Source: Microcebus murinus
Lineage: Eukaryota; Chordata; Mammalia; Primates; Cheirogaleidae
Direction of reading: 5' to 3'
DNA: 64,000 bases
Assembly: GCF_040939455.1 (NCBI RefSeq)
Contig: NC_134119.1
Span: 15,054,501-15,118,500, forward strand
The position numbers and the translations under genes are program-made. Below the pieces are notes generated by a model, which saw nothing but the letters and a program-made list of their open reading frames with translations, made no database searches and was not told the origin of the DNA. The first letter of the stretch is position 1, and each line of letters starts with the position of its first letter. Of the stretch, positions 47,230-60,044 are shown one piece after another.

Positions 47230-48720
47230 AGGTTGTTCTCCTCATTCTGTTAGAATTAGCTTCTTGCCACTCCTTTGCAGAAAGAAAAACAAGAGAGAAA
47301 AATAGAGGAGATACTACATAACAGTAAGTGGTGATGTGGAGAAGACAATCATCTTTCTGACTTCTACTGGGGGAAGATTTTTCCTTTTCCTCTGTTGGTG
47401 AGAACAACTGTAGCAGCAACATGAAAATACTTGTGCTTGATCTGGAAAACAAAAAGAAAATATTGCACCACTCAAAACAGACATGATCTATATGCTTTGA
47501 CTATTAATCAGTTCTGCTGTTAAAGGGTTTTTATTTTTTGTAAGTGCATTTCAAACTGTCATCGAGGCAGGGCAGGTCATATTATCTTTCAGCTCTTTGC
47601 TGAATTGTGTTGTCTGCATTGTTGATAGATCCTGTACCCTGTTTTTCTTTGTGTTTTCAGAAAATGATCTTACTTATTTCTTGCATGCAGTTTGGATTTC
47701 TAAAAAGCTACTGTTTCGGAAGTGCAAAAGACACTCAGGAATATTATAAGAGTTACCAGAAGCTGCTGATCATAATAGTTATGCTATTTTACTTTGTACA
47801 GGAGTGTAGAGCTTTTATGTTTGCAAAAATGCCCCTGCATGCATTATGTAAGATTCCATTGATATTCCCAGACACACTCTGCTTTTTAAGATGGGCTTTT
47901 CCTAGCCCTTCTGCAGAGGGAGTCTGGGTCTGAGCATTTGGAATCATCCCAGCACTGATAACACTCTAAGGGCCAAGTTAATGAGTCAGTGACCTGCTTG
48001 TTTCCCCACTTCTTTTGTATCTTGCTCATCCTTAGTCCTAAAAGAATACCTGAGCATTTACTCACTTATTCACTCATTCAGTTAGTCTTTTATCCAATAG
48101 TCATAAGGTACCCCCTATCTGCAATTTGCTCGATTATGGGGAAACAGAAATAAATGTGACACTGTTCCTACTCTCAGGGCCTCAGCACGTGCTGGGGTAA
48201 GAGCCCTGCTGGAGAAAGGCGTGGACAGAGGCCACCCAGCCAGGGCAGCCTGAGGGTGGTCAGCAAAGGCTTCCAGTGGGTACGTCCTTAGGAATGAGCG
48301 TTGTTAGCCAGGAGAATGGGTGGTAGATGGGAAGACGGGTGTTTCAAAGAGGACAGAAAAACAAAGATGGGGAGGCCCCAAACATCATGGCCTATAGGCA
48401 ACTGCAATGTAGCAATGCATTTGGTGCTCTACAAAGGTATAGTTATCTGTTTAGCCCTTTATTACAAAAATGAACAGGTATACGCACAAGTTGGGGGGTG
48501 GTATAATGAGGTCTTGCAGGCCCATCGTCCAGCTTCCATGATTTTCTATTATTAAGGAAAAATAAAATTCACATCTGCTGTCAGCTTTATGGCTCCAGGA
48601 GACCACACAATGGAACACAAGAGAGGACCCGGAAACAGGTCCATGCAGACATGGAAACTTCACAAATGGCAGGATTGGCATTACAAATCTATGGGAAAGG
48701 GGTGAAAGATTCAATAGAGA
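47230..48720. other. Intergenic sequence, no gene recognised
   Basis: Unique-looking DNA; a possible MIR/L2 trace at 48055-48190 ('attcactcattcagttagtc ... aacagaaataaatgtgacactgttcctactctcaggg'). Confidence 0.4.
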
Positions 48721-49255
48721 TGTAGTAATGACTGAACTATACAGAAAAAAAATAAATTCTGATCTCTCCTTCACAATTTAGGTAAATATAAATTCCAGGT
48801 TGGATTAAAGACCTGTCTATACAGAACAAATCATTAAATCTTTTTGAAGAAACTGTAGGATATCTTTATGGGCTTGGAGGGTGGGGAAGAATTTCTTAGT
48901 GTTAAAAATCACAAATGATAAATTCAAATTGACCATAACAACAACAATAACAACAACAACATCAATAACAACAACAAAAAACCCTTATGTTTCTTAGAGG
49001 CCAAAACAAGAAATGAACAACACAAGCCATAGTCTGGAAAAAAATATCTGAAATGTGTATAACCAATGTATATGATCAGGATTCAAGATTCCAGATTATA
49101 AAAAGAATTCTTGCAAAGATGGTCGATCCAATAGAAAACTGGCTAATTATATAAGCAATTTTAGAAGAAGAAACACAAATGGTCAATGAACATATAAAAA
49201 TACATTCAACCTTAAGAATAATCAGGAAATTCAAATAAAACCACAATGCTGTAGG
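48720..49255 (+). repeat. Old L1/HAL1-like fragment
   Basis: 'aaatataaattccaggttggattaaagacc', 'gaagaaactgtaggatatctttatgg', '(caacaa)n' at 48938-48980, and 'ggctaattatataagcaa' follow L1 ORF2 order on the plus strand, decayed. Confidence 0.65.
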
Positions 49256-49359
49256 GTGAGTTACATAGGAGGAGTCACTAGTTTAATGTTATGTGTCTTA
49301 AGATGGATGGTAGGTACATGGTGTTTATTGCGTTATTCTGTATGGTTTATATATCTGAA

Positions 49360-49440
49360 GCTTCACAGATATATATTCATCTATGTATATATAAACATAT
49401 ACATATATACACATACATTTACATACATATATAATGCATA
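49360..49440. repeat. TA/TG-rich low-complexity run
   Basis: Interrupted 'atatata/catacat' repeats over about 75 bases. Confidence 0.8.
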
Positions 49441-50519
49441 AGTTGGATTTCATTAAATAAATTAGTACAAAACTCTTTTCTGAGTTTAATTATCTACCTT
49501 GAGTAGCTTACTTAAGAATTGCATTATGTGGGAACAATGCAATTGAATTTCTTCTCCAGAAAACAAAATTGGCGTAACTCAATGGTTAGCCTGGGTTAGT
49601 AAAAAAAGCCTGAGACCTCGAGGGTGCTCTGCTGTAACAGGATGGGTGATTCTGAGGCTTGTCATTAAAGCTCTCTAGACGTCAGTGCCCCTCCCTGGTA
49701 AATTGAGGGCATCCTTGGTAGGACCCGCCGTAGCGCCTCTTGCTTTGCAATTCTGTATTATGCCAGCATTTCTCAAAGTGCGTTGGAAAGAATCCATGAG
49801 ATGCTAATCAGGATCCCTTGAGAATAGAGCTCTGTTATCAAACAAGTTGGAAATCATTTATCACTGTAACACGCTGTCCTTGTGGGAGCACAGATGTATA
49901 GAAGGGAGTGGGGAAACGAGAGAGAAAGACTTGCTGGTGGGAGAAAGAAACCAGGCACGAGGATTTAAGCACCTCAGGCAGGTTCCTGTGCTGTCCCACT
50001 TCTGGCTCCAGGGGCATCGGGCTGTTTATTTGGCAGATATTTATTCAATCCCTCTGTGCAGCCAAAGATAATGAGAGACAGGAGGAGGGGCCGGGAGACC
50101 TTCTGTTCTACGCTACCTCAGTCCCTCCTTTGGAAATACGCTTAGGTCAAGGCCATATATTGCTTTGGCCTGTGAGACAACAAAGCCAGCTGGCTGCACC
50201 TGCTTCCTGTTCAGAGCTTTCCAGATGCGATTGAAATCAGGAGAGCCTCACACGCAGCATGGGTGCCTTCCTTTGTGAGGCTGGTAAACAGCTTCAGCCA
50301 GGGCCTTTTATTTTCTGCCAAAAGCAATGGTGCAATGAATAGCTGTGTGTTCTTGGGCACTTTACTCAACCCACCCAGGGTTTAAGATTCTCATCTTTAA
50401 AAAGAAGAGCTTTTATAAGATTATTACTGAAGCTTGTTTTTGTTCATTCATTACCTAAGACATGTATAAATGTAGCTGTTCAGAAGTTCTTAAGACTGGT
50501 TGAAGACATCAGTATAGAA

Positions 50520-51250
50520 ATATCCAACAAGAGATTGGTTTAGTAAGACATTCATTCCACATAATAGTTGTTGTGCCCCTACACTGCTTTCAGTGAGGTG
50601 GAAATAGCAGTGAGCAAAGCAGACAAAGTTTCTGCCTTTGTAAAGGTTAATTTTTAACGGTGGGATCCAGATAATAAACAACAACAACAAAAACCCTACC
50701 TGAATATTAGGTAATGTTAAGTGCTAAACAGAATTAAAAACCAACAAACAAACGAACGAACAAAAAAACAACAGAGTACATGCACAGAGAGAGCCAGCAA
50801 AGGATTATTTTATATCAGAAGTTTAGGGAAGGCCTCTCTATTAAGGTGTCATCTGAACAGAAACTTACATGAGAAGGGTAGGGAGCCATTCTTGATAAGA
50901 AGAATGTTCTAGGCAGAGGAAATGGGATGTACAAAGGCCCTGAGGTCAGAGCATACCTGACATGCAGAAGGAACATCAAAGTAGCAGGAGGAGAGGGGAA
51001 ATGAAGTGAGGGAGCTTGAGGGAGATGTCAAAAATTCTGCATTTCATCCAGAACGATATGGTAAGTCAAAAGAGACAACCGAGAAGATAATGGACACAAC
51101 CTAAATAAAGCTTTTGGAGGAACTGGCTGAGAGTAGTCTGTGAGAGGCAGGAGGGGAGGGTGGGAAGCAGGGAACCCAATTGGAGGCTATACAACAGCCC
51201 ATGTGAGAGACCACGGTGGCTTGCAGTAGGCTTTGGGGTAAGATTTTTAA
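50520..51250 (-). repeat. L2 fragment, antisense
   Basis: 'agaatgttctaggcagaggaaatgggatgtacaaaggccctgaggtcagagc' is the complement of the L2 3' end. A short A-rich insertion lies at 50735-50775. Confidence 0.75.
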
Positions 51251-51859
51251 AAATCCCAGGGAAGGACTCCAATTAGCTCAGCTATAGTCAAAAGGACAGG
51301 ATTCTATGACCGCAGCTCCTCCTTGAAACCCGCAGCCGAGAGAGGAGAAGCAGTGACCCAGAGGAAGAGGATGGGGCATGAACTACACTGTTGCCAAGAT
51401 GAAATGTGACAACTCTAAAACAAAACCAAAAAACACCATGGGAACAAAAAGTAGAGGAGAAGACATGAAAATTAATAGAGTTGTGCTCAAAAGTACTTCC
51501 TGACATAGTTGTTGTAGTGTTCTAACAAAGAACATGGGGTTACAATACATTCTCTTTTTGGTACATGATCAATTAGTGGATGTGCATTGATTACTGATGT
51601 CCTCAGTGCTGCGTGAGGGAGGGAGTGTTCCCAGCCTGTTAAGACAGAATGATTTAATAGTGCCACACTGCTTTTATTCTTCTTCTTTTTTTTTTTTTTA
51701 ACCAGGCAGACATTTATTTTTCTATCATGTAAAAGAGATGCAGAGTTAGGACATTTCAGCCTGTTACTGCATTTCATGATTGTCAGGGACTCAGGATTTC
51801 TACTATTTTTGCTCAGCAATTATTATTATGTTGCCTCATTTCTCATTTGTGAAGAACAT

Positions 51860-52600
51860 ATATGATAAAGAACTGTTTTAAAAATATACAAAGAACTTTT
51901 AAAACAAAGCAATTAGAAAATGAATAACCCCATTTAAAAATGGGCAAAAGACCTGAATGGATACCTCACCGATACACAGACGGATACACAGACGGAAAAC
52001 AAGCACATGAAAAGATGCTCAACAACATATATTGTCATGGAAATGCATATTAAGGCAACATGAGATACGTTGACTACATAATGCCTATTAGAATGGCCCA
52101 AATCCTGAACACTGACAGCACACCAAATGCTGGTGAGGATGTGGAGCACCAGAAACTCTGGTTCAGTGCTGGTGGGAATGCAAAATGGGACACTTTTGCA
52201 AGTCTGTTTGGCAGTTTCTTGAAAAACTAAACACACTCTTACCATGTCCAACAATCAAATACTCCTTGTATCCAAACAAATGTTGTTTGTATCCAAATAA
52301 ATACCCATTGACTTTTACCCAAAGAAGTGGAAAGCTTGTGTCCACACAAAAACCTGCTCACAGCAGCCTCATTCATAATTGCCAAGACTTGGAAGCAATG
52401 AAGATCCCCTTCAGTAGGTTAATGAATAAACAAACTGTGGTACACCCAGACTATTCAGTACTATGAGAAATGAGCTATCAGGCCACGAAAAGGTGCGAGA
52501 GAACCTTAAATACATGTTCCTAAGTGAAAGAGTCCAATATGAAAAGGCTGCATATTTTATGATTCCTAGTGTATGACATTCTAGAGAAGGAAAAACTATG
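51860..52600 (+). repeat. Old L1M ORF2 fragment
   Basis: 'aaaaatgggcaaaagacctgaatgg', 'tggtgaggatgtggagcacc', 'ctggtgggaatgcaaaatggg' and 'cagcctcattcataattgccaag' follow the L1 ORF2 3' order. A 13-bp tandem (acacagacggat) at 51970-51995 is internal. Confidence 0.85.
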
Positions 52601-54990
52601 GAGCAAAGACTGTGATGGCCATGAGCGTGATTTGTGGCCCAGGGTAGACCTTTACCTGTACACGTGTTGAGTTATGTAAGACTCTAAGAGATGCTGAGTA
52701 CAGTTTGTTTGGCAGAAATGCCAGCCCACTCATATTTAGATTCAAAACACCTGCATTCTGAGAAGCACAAATAAATAGCAGGAACTTTCCTGTTTCCTGA
52801 AAACAAAGTGCAAACTTTGCCTTCATTAGACATTTGTGTAGGTTTTCACCTCTATGCCTGCTTAGACTAGCGGGGGTGCCCTCCCACCCAAATTTGCTAT
52901 TTGGTTGAACCTCTGGGTATCTCTGAAGTGTTTATCATTCCTGTCATTTCTCCAGATCCACCAAAAACTCAGAATTCATATTACTGGAATTCAAAGAGAT
53001 TTGAGTCTGGTCTTAGAAGCAAAATTAAGAGAAGAAAAATAAGACTCACTCCACTCCCTGTATTTCCCTGACAAGCTAGCTTTTAAGCTGGGTAGCTTGC
53101 TTCAGAGGAAAATTCTATAAGTAAAAAGATAAATTTTTAAGTGATCTAAATTTCATGTTCTCGTTCTTATAAACCTATTAGCACAGCTGGAATGGTACTA
53201 CTCAACAAAGTGACCCTGGGAATGTTTGCTTCTTCCCATCTCCTGCAGCCCTTCTAGAAGGCAGCAAAGACTCCCTCATCCTAAACAGGTCCTCAGTCCT
53301 ATTTGTGTATTAGAATAACCCTTAAGGCCTTAAGAGCCCTTCACTCGGATCCTGCCCCAGCCCCATTTAATCTGCATCTTGGTTAGTGGGGTCCCAGTAG
53401 TTGAAATCAAACACCCCCAGGTGATTGGACACCGTGATGGGTGAGCATTGCTGTCTGTCTAATGACCTGTTGGAAGAGGAGGCCCTTCACTAATGGCTGA
53501 GCTTCCCCCTTGATCCATATTTTGCTTTTTCATTTGATTAATTCTATTGAACATGTCTTTGTTATTGAGCCACATAAAATCCCATTCTCCCTCTTCTTCT
53601 TTTTTAAAAGACAGGATTTTAATATATTTAATAATTTTAATGAAGGAAGAAGAATTACTTTTATATATTAGGTTTGACTTTGTGACATCTGGCAAATCTG
53701 AAAACAAAAAACAAGGTACAGAAGCAAGTGAGCATTCTTTCCCAGAAATGTTAATAAACAAAATTACTTTTGAGGGCTTTGAGGGCATGAGGTATTTGTA
53801 AAAGTGGCAGGAAGACTGTGAATATTTACATCTTCAAAAAGCTTTATATTTTGTTTGTAAATTCTTGGAACAGTAGATTTTAGACACCAAACTGAGAAGC
53901 AAGCTGATGAAAAGATTGTTTTCCTTAATATTAATTGAATATTAGAAAACCAAAAAGAGGGAGTACAAAGAGAACTGCACTTTCGCATTGCCTTGGGAGC
54001 CACCAATACTATGGCTTTAAAAGTACACTAAAAACCCAGACATCACCACTATGCAATTCATCCATGTAACTCAAGACCACTTATACCCTGAAATAAAAAA
54101 ATACATATATAAAAAATATAAATACTACAAAATAATGAAAGGAGAGGTGGATAAAAGAGAAGCTGACTGCTATGATACCTTTTCCTTCTTTAACCCACTT
54201 ATCTCAAGGTTCATGCTCCTCTATCTGTGAGCAGAAAAGAGCACTAAATGAGAAAGTTACCTGGTAGGCATCTTGCAACACAGTAATGAGGAATTGATTG
54301 GTTTGTTTCATTATTGTATGTGTGTTACATTTATAGGCTACCATTAGATTTGCGGTTTTCTGAAACCAGAAATGTTAGAAGCTCATTAAATTTTTGAAGC
54401 AGCTAAAACTCACACACTGAGCTAATATATATACATCTCTAAACCAATTTTTCCCAATTTCAACTCTTGTAATTTTTGCATTTCCCATATTAATGAGAAG
54501 GGAAAATAAGTAGAACAACATTACATGCATGAACAAATAATATGAAAATGAAATCCATTTCTAATTAGTGTATCTATCAGTCTGCATTTTGCTTAAATAC
54601 AATGTAATTAGGTATTTTGTCATTTGACAATTAAGCTTCAGCTATAATTGTGCTTGTGGTGTCCCTAAGTAGGTCATTAAAAAAAGATATTTTCTCTATT
54701 TTTCTATGTAATACTCAGTTTGAATTACATTTTAATTTTCACAATTTCTTTGCCCTTTATTATTTGCATGGCCATTCAATAATGTGTAGTTAGCAATTAC
54801 ACACTGTTTTTTTAAGAGTTTTTTCACCTTTTATTTAAACACACCTATCATTTTAATTTCACTATAGTGACTATAACCTATTAAGTCAGGACTTCAAACA
54901 TCCTTAAGTCACATGTTACATCCTCATATTTAATGGTTCAATTATCCTGAAAGTCTGATATTAAAGTCATGATGAATGATAGAAAAATTC
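52600..54990. other. Intergenic sequence, no gene recognised
   Basis: No gene and no named repeat. 54280-54960 is AT-rich, repeat-free and carries several homeodomain-like TAATTA/AATTAG words. Confidence 0.45.
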
Positions 54991-54997
54991 ATCATCT

Positions 54998-55545
54998 TGT
55001 ATCAGTTATCTATTGCTGCATAACAAACTGCCCCACAATGTAGTGACAAGAAACAGCCATTTTATTACAATTATGGGTTCTGTGAGTCAGGGGTTTGGCA
55101 GGGCATAGTGGGGATGGCTTCTGTCCACTCCAGGATGTCAGGAGGCTCAGCTGAAAAGATGAGAGGCTGAGGTGTGGAATCCTCAGAGACTGGGGGTGGA
55201 ATCCTCCAGAGGTATTTGCACTTAACATCTGATGGCTGATGCTGCTGTTGGCTGCAACACCTACACAGAGCTCATCTATGGGATTTCTCTGATCCGGCGA
55301 GTTTGATGGTTGGATTTCAATAGCAGAATCCCAAGAAGCTGTTATTACCTTTCATGACCTAGCTTTGTAAGTCATGTGGCACTTCTGGTATAGTCATAAA
55401 ACCTACCCATGGTCAAAGAGAGGGACATGGACCCCACCCACCTCTCCTTAGGAGTGATGAGTTACCTTATAGGAGGAGAGTATGAGAAAGAATTATTGAT
55501 GTAGCTGTATTTGGGAAATGCAACCTACCACACACCTATAGTTCA
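54998..55545 (-). repeat. LTR-like repeat (MaLR type, family uncertain)
   Basis: 'gtatcagttatctattgctgcataacaaactgccccacaatgtagtgac' is the antisense start of a widespread mammalian LTR family, ending near 'gaaatgcaacctaccacac'. Related to 200-640. No viral coding sequence. Confidence 0.65.
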
Positions 55546-55549
55546 TTCT

Positions 55550-55552
<3 letters not shown>

Positions 55553-55582
<30 letters not shown>
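55553..55582. repeat. (AT)n microsatellite
   Basis: 15 uninterrupted AT units directly after the LTR-like repeat. Confidence 0.95.
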
Positions 55583-55585
<3 letters not shown>

Positions 55586-55964
55586 TCTCACTAATCTTCA
55601 GGGACAGAATAGTTTTTTAAGCTTTTATATTTCTTGTTTGTTTCAAAGATAGTCTTCCCTACAGACAAGTAGAGTGGACCACTAGGTCAGCCACAGAGTC
55701 AATGTTTTCACAATCCACAGAAGGCTGGAACCCAGAAAATCAGGAATAAACAGGACTTTTAAAAGGATAACATTGTTTCTTATTTATAGCCTCTAAAACA
55801 ATTGCTTTTTGAGAAGCCCTGAGCACATTCATGGCAGGAAGACACTGGGTGCCTGGTGAGAGAAGAAAAAAAAAATGATGAGTTTAGCCTTATAAATTTG
55901 CCTGAACAGACACAAATGATGTGGTCACTCCAAGTGAGTCCACTGTCACCACAGTGTGAAGGAA

Positions 55965-56175
55965 AAAGAGCACTCAGCCAGGTCTGGGATCTGAACTCTC
56001 ACTTCCCAGCTGTGTGACCTTGAGCAAGTTACTTAACTTTCTCTGAGTCTTGGTTTGGTTATGTGTAAAAGGAGAATAATTGCAATCTACCCCATAGGCT
56101 GTTGTGAGTATCAAATAAGATAATTTGTGGGAATATATTTGGAAACCTATAGACTGCTAGGCAGAATAGTGAAGG
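55965..56175 (+). repeat. MIR element
   Basis: 'cccagctgtgtgaccttgagcaagttacttaactttctctgagtc' then 'ctgttgtgagtatcaaataagataatttgtggg' are near-consensus MIR. Confidence 0.9.
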
Positions 56176-57234
56176 AATCATTGCAGTATCTAATAGAGCT
56201 GTTGGGAGGTTTAAATTGTTGAATCCCAAAGCATGGATTTTTATACTACAGGAATAAACAAACATTTCTTGTTGGCAAAAATGCGTTTGATAGTAATGGT
56301 TCTTATTTTGATTAATAAAGATGTGTCTGAGCCTAGTTATAATGATTTAAAATTCACGGTCTGAAACCACAATTATTTTTGCACCAACTAACAGAACAAA
56401 TGTAAAATACTCTGTACAAGATAAATATACTTGTTAAGCAAAGGTGAGATGTTATTCTTTTTATAGGTTATAGGCTGGTGGTGGCACCTCTGGTTCATAT
56501 TTGCAATTCTCGTGTGAATAGCCCAGGATTTTATATATAACAAATGTCCAACAAATTCTTTCCAAATTTTCAATGTCTCAAAGATTTCTGCTCTTGATCT
56601 GTTCAACGTATCCCATCTTTGTGCAAATCTTTGCTGGTTTGAAACTTGTTAATAATCTGTCATTCCAGAGCTATCTCAAATTCAACATTTCTAATCTTTA
56701 GTGTGGAATTCCATTTTAAGTTGCTCTTTGCATTCCCAAAGATCCTCTCTAGAGAGAATTAGTCTTCCTCCAGCGCTCCTCTGCACCAGGACTCTCAGCT
56801 TATCAAGTCATTGAACATTCACAGATGAAACCTGTCACCAAATCAGCTTTCTGCAGAGTACGACATCTGGCTCTCAATCCATGTGCTATTTTTACAGTTC
56901 TAGGAGCTGAATTTGGAGAATTGGAGTAAGAATAACACATGGTCTGTGTTCTCAAATAAATGGTTTGTTTTATGCTTTTGAAGTCTCCAGAGTTGATTGA
57001 GTGTGTAGGGCAAGTCTTGCGGGAATAATTGTGTCACTGACATGGGCTGTTCAAGAGGATCCTCAACAAACAGACCAACTTTTTAAGTGTAGGGAACAGA
57101 AGGAGAAGAAGAACTGGGGAACCATTCGAAAGGCAGAAAATAAACTACATATTTTAGCAGAAGTTTACAGACAGAGTGTCGCAACATATGTTCTTTGTCA
57201 AGTGCACATTTTAATATATAACTTTCCAGGGAAG

Positions 57235-57385
57235 GGGCTCTCAGCCTTGGGTGTACAGTGGAATTACCTAGAAATCACCCCAAATGGACAATCCAATCAG
57301 AATCCCTGTGGGTGAGACTCAGGCCTCAGTATTTTCAAGCTGTTCAGGTGGTTGCAGTGCAGCCAGCATTGAGCAGCAGTGCTAA
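57235..57385 (+). mobile_element. MER5-like hAT element
   Basis: 'ggctctcagccttgggtgtacagtggaattacctagaaatcac' and 'ctcagtattttcaagctgttcaggtgg' match the MER5/MER58-type hAT non-autonomous family. Confidence 0.65.
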
Positions 57386-57414
57386 AAGTGTCTCCTCTTC
57401 CTATTTGTTAAGAT

Positions 57415-57592
57415 CTGGCTGCTGAAAGTGTGCTCCCTGGGCCAGCAGCAGCAGCATCCCCTGAGACCTTGTTAGAAATGTAGAACCTTGGACCTCAAGC
57501 TGCAGACCTACTGAATTAGAATTTGCATTTCACAATATCCTCAGGTGATCATGTGTGCAATACATTTTGAGAAGTACTGTTCTAGTGCAGTA
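57415..57592 (+). mobile_element. MER5A-like hAT element
   Basis: 'aagtgtgctccctgggccagcagcagcagcatcccctgagaccttgttagaaatgtag', 'cagacctactgaattagaatttgcatttcac' and 'gagaagtactgtt' follow MER5A from end to end. Confidence 0.85.
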
Positions 57593-57775
57593 GTTCTCAA
57601 GCTTGGCTCTGTGTTAGAGTTATTTGTTAAATTAAAAAAAATCTAGATGTTCATATCTCACTGTGCCTAGACCACCTAAATCATAATATCTGGGCATAGG
57701 ATCCAAGAAGAATCTGTTAACAATCTCCAGTGCTCAGAAATACTTAGTACTTCTTATATAAACTGTACTCTGACT
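57592..57775 (+). mobile_element. MER5-like hAT element
   Basis: 'gtagttctcaagcttggctctgtgttagagttatttg' and 'aagaatctgttaacaatctccagtgctcag' begin directly after the previous copy. More diverged. Confidence 0.55.
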
Positions 57776-58240
57776 CACCTATGAGTTCCGATTTTTTATT
57801 TCTTTAAAAAGAAACAAGAATTAAATTATTATAACAACAATAGCAACGATATGGAAATAATCTGACTGATTATTTGATATCAGATTATTAATCTGAATTT
57901 TTTCTACTTTTAACATTTTTCTTCCCAATCTTTTAGATTCATGCCATTTTTAATTCATAGCAAATTCTAAGTTATATACTTTTATTTAGATTTTCCAAAG
58001 TATTCAACTGAGTTTTATTTAAAAAAGAGAAATATCTTTGCACTCATATTTCATTGTCTTCACATGATACTTAAAAAGCTTGCATAATTTCAGAAATTTG
58101 GAAACTAACATAAGCAAGTTTAGAAATGAACACAATTGGCTCTTCATAAGGACAGGGCTTATCACTTAGGAGCGAAAGGAGACAGTCTGCTTAGAAAATA
58201 GAAATATAATTCCCTAGGCTAACCATGTTCAGCATTTTCC

Positions 58241-58286
58241 ATTTCCATTTGTGAACTACCTCCAAAATGGAAATAGAGGTAGTTCA
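58241..58286. repeat. Interleaved inverted repeats
   Basis: ATTTCCATTT (58241-58250) and TGAACTACCTC (58252-58262) are followed by their complements in the same order: AAATGGAAAT (58265-58274) and GAGGTAGTTCA (58276-58286). All arms are perfect. The order A-B-A'-B' is not a simple hairpin. Confidence 0.95.
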
Positions 58287-58289
58287 TAC

Positions 58290-59230
58290 CTTCTTTACCT
58301 CATCTAAAGACAGATGAGAATTGTCAGAAGTTTCGCCATCTATTATGCAAGGACAAAGTTGCCTGCTCACATTTATGTACTAATGGATTGATGTTTTTGG
58401 TCATTAGCTCCCAAAAAACACAAGGGCTCCTAGTTTCCCATCTCCTCATATGCTATTTGCAGGAAATTAACCTTCGGCTAGAAGTGGAAGGAATAGAGAA
58501 AAGAGTTTTGGAGGACTCACCAAGTGTTGGTTGGATGCAAACACTCCCCAGGAATCTGGTTTAAATGTAGTTAGCTATTTTCAGAGCTAATTTGTTCCCC
58601 AAGAAAAATCTAGGCAAAATCCTAAATTCCTCTCCAAGTCTCTTTGGAAATAAAACACTTGCATGTGTCCTGTTTTCTACAGTCCAAACTGACAATGATG
58701 CTTCTGCCAATTGCTGCAGTTTAAGCTATTATGGTGAGCAAATGAAACAGTGACAGAAATAGAAACTCCAATTAAAAGATAATGCTATATAAGATCACTC
58801 TTGCTCCACATTTGCTCTAAATCCATAAGCTCCATGATTCCCAAGGAAGACTGAATAAGAATGCATTGCACACATGAAGCCCTGCTGTGTCTCTCTCCTC
58901 TCTCTTCAAGATATTATATTAGCAGATAAATTTCCTCCTTATGGGATTTAGGAAGAATTGATATAAGTGAAGCCTATAGTTATATTATAGTGACTATGGA
59001 ATATATATTTAAGTGAACTTGCAGAATAGAAATCTGTATGTATTATTGGAAATTACAGACACATTGTTATGTTTCAAATATTGATAAACAATCTATTTAA
59101 TTGGAACTTAAGCCACCCAATTCTTAAGGATATTTTCCTATTGTGTGAATGAGAAAATGTTCACAAATTTTAATTTTATAGCTATAGCTTTACCTACAAT
59201 TGGTTTCCAACAACTGAATAAAAGAAATAT
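58290..59230. other. Intergenic sequence, no feature recognised
   Basis: AT-rich unique-looking DNA, no gene. Confidence 0.4.
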
Positions 59231-59247
59231 GTATTAAATTGTGAGAA

Positions 59248-59509
59248 GGCTGTGCATAGTGGCTTATGCCTGTAATCCTAGCACTCTGGGAGGCCAAGGC
59301 AGGATTATTGCTTGAGCTCAGGAGTTGGAGACCAGCTTGAGCAAGAGTAAGAAAAAATTAGCCTGATGTCGTGGTATGTGTCTGTAATCCCAGCTACTCA
59401 GCCTGAGGCAAGAGGATCACTGGAGCCCAGGAGTTTGAGATTGCAGTGAGCTATGATGTCACTGCACTCTCACTGGGGCAAAAGAATGAGACTCTGTCTC
59501 AAAAAAAAA
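59248..59509 (+). mobile_element. Alu SINE, strepsirrhine type
   Basis: The dimer starts 'ggctgtgcatagtggcttatgcctgtaatcc' and ends 'gagactctgtctc' plus an A tail. The left arm has 'cttgagcaagagtaag', the strepsirrhine variant, with about 20 bases missing before the middle A-rich region. Flanking direct repeats of 12 bases with one mismatch (59236-59247, 59510-59521) mark the insertion. The A and B boxes of the internal promoter are mutated, so it is probably silent. Confidence 0.93.
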
Positions 59510-59529
59510 AAATAGTGAGAATATAAATA

Positions 59530-60040
59530 GACCCATTTGCAAGTAGCCTGGCTCATTAATATTTTAAGAAATTGTCATGGACATCTTCTCATGTAAAACT
59601 GCCCAATTAAGAATTAAAGCAAAATTACAGTTAATATAAAAATATTCTTACTGCATTTAAAAATGGTAAACTTAAGCATAATTATGTTAATTAAAAGATC
59701 TCACATTTGTGAAAGAAATACATTTAATTTCAATTAAAACCTCTTTTTTGGTTTTTCCTCTACTATAATATAAAAGATAAAAAAATTCAATGTAAAAAAT
59801 CAGAGAATGCAGATAAATGTTAAGTGAAACTGAAAATTACCTGTAATCCTACCATTCAGAAATGACTCCTCTTAATATACAGGTGTTTATTATTTAAGAC
59901 TTTTTTATGAGTTCACATACACACACACACAAACACACTTATTAGAAGTTATCATGCCATAAAAAATGTTCAGTTAATTTTTTATTTTAAGAGTACAGCA
60001 TGAACAAAATTTCTTAATAAATAAGAGGAGGAAATTTGCT
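59530..60040. other. AT-rich intergenic sequence
   Basis: No gene. A short (CA)n occurs at 59917-59937. Confidence 0.5.
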
Positions 60041-60044
60041 CTAA

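Noticed and set aside
58276..58286. Possible let-7-like microRNA
   Set aside because: Only the first eight or so bases resemble let-7. The stem is 11 bp, too short for a pre-miRNA, and its arms are interleaved with another repeat.
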